From assembly GCA_023132895.1 (NCBI GenBank), contig JAGLXL010000001.1, positions 185,268 to 249,267 of the forward strand: 64,000 nt of DNA, in the 5' to 3' direction. This document shows positions 59,731 through 64,000 of the stretch, one piece after another. The translations under genes and the position numbers were made by a program. The notes under the pieces were generated by a model that worked only from the letters and a program-made list of their open reading frames with translations, was not told the origin of the DNA and made no database searches. Origin of the DNA: Nanobdellota archaeon (GTDB lineage Archaea > Nanobdellota > Nanobdellia > Woesearchaeales > JAGLXL01). Numbering within the stretch: position 1 is the first letter of the stretch; each line of letters begins with the position of its first letter.

Positions 59731-60129
59731 TCAAAATATTGCCCTTGCTTCTTCAGGCTTGATTATTCTTATTCCTTTATGTTCTTTTAAGTTTAACAAA
59801 TGTTTGTCATAAGTAATTATATATTTTGACTTTGATTCTAAAGCACACTCCAGAATTGAGTTGTCAGTCGGATCATCCTTGACGAGATCAACTTTTATTT
59901 TTGGAATGATCAATGTGACAAAAGACAACACTTTTTGCATGATTTCAGAAATGTCTTCATCAGAAAAATCAAAATCTCTTTTTAGAATTCTTTGATATTC
60001 GTTGAGTATTGTTGGGGTTGAATAAATATTAATGTCTTGTTTTATTAAGTCAAATAATAATTTCTGAGCTACGCTACCATCCCATAAAGTGGCAGATAGC
60101 AAGGCATTTGTGTCAAAGGTGATATTCAT
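59731..60129 (-). CDS. PIN-domain ribonuclease toxin (VapC-like)
   Basis: A 132-aa PIN fold with the acidic set D6 (ITFDTNALL), E in ILNEYQRIL, D-D in VKDDPTDNSILECAL and D in YIITYDKHLL. Such toxins cleave tRNA or other RNA. It begins 2 bp after the AbrB-type antitoxin gene. Confidence 0.88.
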   Translation of the reverse strand: MNITFDTNALLSATLWDGSVAQKLLFDLIKQDINIYSTPTILNEYQRILKRDFDFSDEDISEIMQKVLSFVTLIIPKIKVDLVKDDPTDNSILECALESKSKYIITYDKHLLNLKEHKGIRIIKPEEARAIF

Positions 60130-60131
60130 CC

Positions 60132-60380
60132 TTATTTAGCCTGTAAATCTTTTTCAGTAATGCCTTTCTTTTGCAGCTTTTGTTTTGCTTTTTTAGCAAT
60201 AGAAGATAACTCTTTGATGAGTTCCTCTTTGTTTGGCGTGGCAATTTTCTTTAAAACTAAAGTATCTCTGCTACTAACCACAGCAAAAAGAGTGCCTTCA
60301 CTAGCGTGAATCTCTTCCCTGATATCTAAAGGAATTACGATTTGACCTTTTGATGACATTTTAACAGTTTCGACAACCAT
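60132..60380 (-). CDS. AbrB/SpoVT-type antitoxin
   Basis: An 82-aa protein with an N-terminal swapped-hairpin AbrB domain (VKMSSKGQIVIPLDIREEI) and a Lys-rich C-terminal tail likely to wrap the PIN toxin. A strong AGGAGG precedes ATG 60380. It probably neutralises the toxin and represses the operon. Confidence 0.88.
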   Translation of the reverse strand: MVVETVKMSSKGQIVIPLDIREEIHASEGTLFAVVSSRDTLVLKKIATPNKEELIKELSSIAKKAKQKLQKKGITEKDLQAK

Positions 60381-60437
60381 TTTGTTTTTACCTCCTTACT
60401 TTCTTATTGTAAGATAAACTTACTTATAAATGTTTCT

Positions 60438-60495
60438 AAAAATCCGAGGGATTTTTGAACGTTTATACAAAAATCAAAGATTTTTGTGTATAAAC
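60438..60495. repeat. Two adjacent hairpins upstream of AbrB/PIN operon
   Basis: AAAAATCC-GAG-GGATTTTT (60438-60456) and a longer stem GTTTATAC-AAAAATC with GATTTTT-GT-GTATAAAC (60461-60495, 2-nt bulge). They lie between the AbrB promoter and the end of the hydrolase gene and could be a terminator for the latter or part of the TA control region. Confidence 0.6.
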
Positions 60496-60549
60496 ATTTC
60501 GGTGGATTTTAAAGATTTTCAAAAATGGCTTATCATTCTTGTAATGAAG

Positions 60550-61107
60550 TTAAGGTTGACTGGAAGTGAGTTGTTTTATTTTCTCAAGAAGTAAATCAAA
60601 CTTGATGTAGCCGGCTAGTTCGTTAAAGTGACCTGCGTTCTTGACTATAATTAAATCAACACCAAGGTTTTTTGCCAACTCTTCTGCTTTTTCCAAAGGG
60701 ATATAAGGATCATTGTCTGAATGAAAAACATAAAACTTCTGACAATTATTTTTTATTTTATTCCAATCAAATTGACGATGAGAAAAAGTTTTCATGTTTT
60801 CATCAAACTCATTATCCAAGGGGCTACTGACTCCTGCAACAAAAAATGCAGCTTGTACAGATTTAGTCTCTAAAATGTTTAGTAGAAAAGCGACACCTAA
60901 ACTATGACCAATTACAATTGAATTTTCAATTTGGTTCTGGTACTCTTCGAATATTTTTAACCAATTATTTAGAGTTTGATTTTTTGGTGTTGTAAACTTC
61001 GGAACAAAAACCTGATGGCCTAATTTTTCTAATTCAGATTTCAACCAAGGAAACCAGTTTTCTTTTGGATGTCCGAAAGTGCCATGGATGATAAAGATGT
61101 TTGTCAT
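60550..61107 (-). CDS. RBBP9/YdeN-type alpha/beta serine hydrolase
   Basis: A 185-aa hydrolase: FIIHGTFGHPKENWFPWL, nucleophile elbow VIGHSLGVAFLL, acid in FHSDNDPYIPL and catalytic His in KNAGHFNELAGY, giving a full Ser-Asp-His triad. The natural substrate is unknown. It is 33 bp after the LonB start region in the opposite sense of reading order, on the same strand as lonB and downstream of it. Confidence 0.9.
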   Translation of the reverse strand: MTNIFIIHGTFGHPKENWFPWLKSELEKLGHQVFVPKFTTPKNQTLNNWLKIFEEYQNQIENSIVIGHSLGVAFLLNILETKSVQAAFFVAGVSSPLDNEFDENMKTFSHRQFDWNKIKNNCQKFYVFHSDNDPYIPLEKAEELAKNLGVDLIIVKNAGHFNELAGYIKFDLLLEKIKQLTSSQP

Positions 61108-61140
61108 AATGAGGTTAAAAGAATAAGAGATATATAATTT

Positions 61141-62988
61141 TTACTTCATCAAATTCTTCAAAATCTTTTCTTTGCCTTTCCAATCTAAAGCTTCTTTCAA
61201 GACTTGTTCAATGGTTTCGACTGATATAATCTGGATTTTCTTGATTTTGTTTTTGTCAATGACAATGTCCTGCATGTTGGCATGAGGAACAATAACACAT
61301 TTGATTCCAGCTTCAATAGCAGCTTCGACTTTTGAAGAAACTCCACCAACTGGCAAAACATCTCCTCGGACAGAAAGAGAACCAGTCATAGCAGTGTCTT
61401 GTTTGATGGGAACGTTTTTGAGAGCAGAGATGATGGCAGTGGCTACAGCAATAGAAGCTGAATCACCTTCTACTCCTTCGTAAGTCTGTAAAAATTGAAC
61501 ATAAACATCATATTTTTCTTTAATATCTTCGCCAAAATGTTTCATAATAATAGCAGAGACATTTTTAACAGCTTCTTTAGCAATTTCTCCTAAACGACCA
61601 GTAGCAATAAATTGTTTTTGCTTGCCGCCTGGTGTGACTTCTGCTTCAATTGGCAAAATAATGCCTGAGAAAGCTGTGCCGCCACCAATAACTGCTAAGC
61701 CATTGACGCGGCCAACTCTTTTGCCAGTGGTGATGATGACTTCGTATTCTTTCTTGCGTTCAATATATTTATCAGCAATCTGCTGTTCTAATGGACGAGC
61801 TAGTTTCTTGGCTTTTCCTATGTGGATTTTTTTGACAAGTTTTGATTTTTCTTCGAGAGCTAAGTCACCAGCTGCTCTGACCATGCCGCCAAGTCCTCTG
61901 AGATGCAAAGTGAGGTGGTCCTTTCTGTTAGCTCTTCTTCGAGCTTCTTCGATAATAGCATTGATAGCTTCCTGTGAAAAATGAGGAATCTTTTTGTCGT
62001 TTTTAATTTCCTGGGCAATGAAAGTGGCAATTTTCTCCTGGTTTTTAGGAGTATCTTTCATGGTTTCATTCATATGAACTTCATAACCATAACCCCTAAT
62101 TCTTGATCTTAAAGCAGGATGCACGTGTTTAATGGTTTCGACATTACCAGCAGCAATCATAACAAAATCACATGGAACTGGTTCTGTTCTAACCATGGCA
62201 CCAGCAGAACGTTCAGATTGGCCGGTGATGGGGAATTTTCTTTCCTGCAAAGCTGAAAGTAATTCCTGCTGTGTTCGAGGATCTAAAGTAGCAATTTCAT
62301 CTACAAAAAGAACACCTTTGTTGGCTTTGTGCATCATACCAGCGACAACTCTTTGGTTAGCTGGTGTGCCTAAGCCGCCTGACTGGAAAGGATCGTGCAA
62401 AACATCGCCGAGCAAAGCACCGGCATGAGAGCCAGTAGCATCAAAAAAAGGCGCATTCTTCTGATTAAAATTATCAACAATGACTTTGGGTGTTTGATTT
62501 TTCTGCGGAGACATTTTTTGATTGATGTTCATGAAAACAACAAAGCCGACCAAGAACATCATGGCTCCTAAAAAGAAAGCAGCAAACATAATATCTGATT
62601 GATAATGATAACGAACCCACCACGGAGCAATCATAGCTATAATAGCAATTAAAAAAATGAAAAAGTTCTGGTTTTTGAACATTTTTGAAGAACTTAATTG
62701 ATTTTTCCGGACATATTCCCGGCCTTTGCCGGCAGCTATAGTACGAATTAAAGGCTTGTTTTCGTCATGAGGATTGGGCAATGAGAGGATGTCTTTGAGT
62801 TTTTCTTTGGGCAGTAATTCTGCCAGGGCCAGTCCTAACATAGACTTACCAGTGCCTGGTTCACCAATCAAAAAAACGTGTCTTCTTTGGAGAGCAGCTT
62901 TTTTGATAATCTCGACTGCTTCATCCTGACCAATGACTTGATCGACTATTTTTACAGGTACCTTAATATCTTTTGTAGATTTAACCAT
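61141..62988 (-). CDS. lonB: Archaeal membrane-bound ATP-dependent protease LonB
   Basis: A 615-aa AAA+ protease. Walker A GEPGTGKS lies near 37-44, two transmembrane helices at about 105-150 ([37 protein letters not shown]), Walker [12 protein letters not shown], and a C-terminal Lon proteolytic domain with catalytic Ser in [10 protein letters not shown] and Lys in [14 protein letters not shown]. It degrades misfolded and regulatory proteins at the inner face of the membrane. The N-terminal LAN domain of bacterial Lon is absent, as normal for LonB. Confidence 0.97.
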   Translation of the reverse strand: MVKSTKDIKVPVKIVDQVIGQDEAVEIIKKAALQRRHVFLIGEPGTGKSMLGLALAELLPKEKLKDILSLPNPHDENKPLIRTIAAGKGREYVRKNQLSSSKMFKNQNFFIFLIAIIAMIAPWWVRYHYQSDIMFAAFFLGAMMFLVGFVVFMNINQKMSPQKNQTPKVIVDNFNQKNAPFFDATGSHAGALLGDVLHDPFQSGGLGTPANQRVVAGMMHKANKGVLFVDEIATLDPRTQQELLSALQERKFPITGQSERSAGAMVRTEPVPCDFVMIAAGNVETIKHVHPALRSRIRGYGYEVHMNETMKDTPKNQEKIATFIAQEIKNDKKIPHFSQEAINAIIEEARRRANRKDHLTLHLRGLGGMVRAAGDLALEEKSKLVKKIHIGKAKKLARPLEQQIADKYIERKKEYEVIITTGKRVGRVNGLAVIGGGTAFSGIILPIEAEVTPGGKQKQFIATGRLGEIAKEAVKNVSAIIMKHFGEDIKEKYDVYVQFLQTYEGVEGDSASIAVATAIISALKNVPIKQDTAMTGSLSVRGDVLPVGGVSSKVEAAIEAGIKCVIVPHANMQDIVIDKNKIKKIQIISVETIEQVLKEALDWKGKEKILKNLMK

Positions 62989-63043
62989 CCCAGCCTATTT
63001 TAGAACAGAAAATTTAAAAAACTTGTGTAATATACCAGAAAAT

Positions 63044-63205
63044 ATGTCAATGGTAGGCGTTATTCTGGCAATAAACCTGTATGTCTTATTTATGGCTCTT
63101 TTTCATAAGATGTTTGAAGACAAGCATGGTGGTGTCAAAGCGATTATTTTTAGCAATCTGGTTATTTTGGCGGTGGTTGTTTTTGGATTTGTTTTGTTTT
63201 ATTGA
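63044..63205 (+). CDS. Small two-helix membrane protein, 53 aa
   Basis: From ATG 63044 the product MSMVGVILAINLYVLFMALF... GVKAIIFSNLVILAVVVFGFVLFY has two membrane helices joined by a His/Lys loop (HKMFEDKHGG). Divergent from lonB. Not recognised. The 195 bp after it hold no feature I can support. Confidence 0.6.
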   Translation: MSMVGVILAINLYVLFMALFHKMFEDKHGGVKAIIFSNLVILAVVVFGFVLFY

Positions 63206-63401
63206 AGAATTCTGAAGGGTTATGATGAAGGTGGGATTTAGCAGGGTATTTAGGAAATTTATAAGTTGACATTATAATGCTTCTAGAGGCAGAATTTGAG
63301 GGTTTCAGTGGCTAAAATCCCAAGGGAAAAAATCCATTTGTAACTGTAAAGGGGTAACAGAACCAAAACCTTTAAATATTGGTCTGTTTTATTAAGCTAT
63401 A

Positions 63402-64000
63402 ATGACAGCTAAAAAAAGACTGGAAAGCGTAGTTAATAGTTTAAGGAGAGCGCTAAAGGGGCCAGAATTTGACCTTGGTCCAAGCATAAGCACAAGATCG
63501 TTTCTTAAAGCCGCTGCTTTAATAGCTACTGGCTTGACAATATCATCTTGTAAGACTCTTGAATCTCTTGCTCAAGAAGGAGAAGAACGCCAGATCTCAC
63601 TAGGCGAAGAACTTTCAATTCTGCAACATGCTTCAGAAGAGAAGCTCACATATAAAACTGGCCTAAGCTGCGCTCCGTATCATAGTAATATTTTATCGTA
63701 TGTAAGTAAGAATGGTAGTAGAGAACTAAGGGACATGGATAGGTTTTTCTTAAGGTATAATCCGCATCCTTCTAAAGCAGAAAGTGTAGATGAAACAGTG
63801 TTTAATCAAAATTTATTAAATAGAAATGGTCCTGCACCATTCTCAACCAGTTTCACATGGGACCGCGCAAAAGGTATGCTCGCAGCTTATATATTATCTA
63901 AAGTTGCTTTCCATGATTATGAACTTCTTCATGTTAAGATAGGTAATTCCAAAAGACCTAAAAAAATAATGCCCTTATGTAAAATAAAGGGTTATATCCA
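63402..64000 (+). CDS. Putative lipoprotein, N-terminal 199 aa (cut by window end)
   Basis: An open frame to the window edge. Residues 31-51 read STRSFLKAAALIATGLTISSC: an arginine-plus-apolar signal ending in a lipobox-like LTISSC, somewhat like a Tat signal (S/T-R-x-F-L-K, one Arg missing). The mature part is soluble. A TATA box (TTTAAATATT, 63371-63380) about 30 nt before ATG 63402 suggests a leaderless mRNA. Family not recognised. Confidence 0.65.
   Translation, partial: MTAKKRLESVVNSLRRALKGPEFDLGPSISTRSFLKAAALIATGLTISSCKTLESLAQEGEERQISLGEELSILQHASEEKLTYKTGLSCAPYHSNILSYVSKNGSRELRDMDRFFLRYNPHPSKAESVDETVFNQNLLNRNGPAPFSTSFTWDRAKGMLAAYILSKVAFHDYELLHVKIGNSKRPKKIMPLCKIKGYI

Noticed and set aside
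1..64000. CRISPR array, rRNA operon or transposon ends
   Set aside because: No regularly spaced direct repeats, no rRNA-like conserved stretches and no transposase were found on either strand.

Overview
This window is a gene-dense, AT-rich stretch of an archaeal chromosome. The archaeal assignment rests on L10e, L7Ae, S28e, L24e and S10 ribosomal proteins, EF-1A and EF-2 with an intact diphthamide site, Dph6, KEOPS subunits Bud32 and Kae1, LonB, TrmB and Lrp regulators, NOG1, TATA-box promoters and intron-bearing tRNA genes. Small proteins of unknown function, several nucleotidyltransferase/HEPN modules, pilin-like secreted proteins and a bacterial-type RsmI point to a DPANN lineage (Woesearchaeota/Pacearchaeota-like). 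That lineage call is an inference. No rRNA, CRISPR array, transposase or integrase was seen.

Layout. 0-8 kb: a YhbY-type RNA-binding protein (cut by the edge), NOG1, a nucleotidyltransferase with a frameshifted partner, L10e, a pilin-like operon and the first MNT/HEPN pair. 8-19 kb: pentapeptide-repeat protein with an unknown operon, a double Lrp regulator, an endonuclease IV-like protein of 703 aa, a zincin, ArgRS and a B3/4 tRNA-editing-type protein. 19-24.6 kb: a LAGLIDADG endonuclease behind a perfect hairpin, HisRS, an Asp/Glu racemase, two unknown proteins and an intron-containing tRNA-His. 24.8-33.5 kb: a second MNT/HEPN pair, Bud32, two paralogous unknown proteins, a double-nucleotidyltransferase protein, a third MNT/HEPN pair, RidA and three tandem paralogs. 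33.6-39.2 kb: tRNA-Leu (three inferred introns), tRNA-Thr (two), tRNA-Ser (one), then an accessory island (HEPN-motif protein, broken tRNA, receptor-like membrane proteins, ion channel) ending at a copy of the tRNA-Ser 3' end. 39.3-49 kb: Dph6, SPOUT methyltransferase, RsmI, FKBP, a CNNM/CorC transporter next to a three-way-junction element, and a Fic protein. 49-55.2 kb: translation block (S4 protein, S10, YkgJ-like, EF-1A, EF-2, Ndk, L24e, S28e, L7Ae). 55.4-64 kb: unknown operon, TrmB, Kae1, AbrB/PIN toxin-antitoxin, RBBP9-like hydrolase, LonB and a partial lipoprotein.

Themes. Translation dominates: ribosomal proteins, factors, tRNA synthetases, tRNAs, tRNA modification (KEOPS), diphthamide and rRNA methylation. 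A second theme is toxin-antitoxin-like modules: four minimal-nucleotidyltransferase loci, each with a palindrome at its promoter or start, plus AbrB/PIN and Fic. The most unusual signals are the multi-intron tRNAs, the three-way-junction element beside the CNNM gene, the hairpin occluding the homing endonuclease start, the 106-residue repetitive extension on S28e, and the tRNA-Ser-bounded island.
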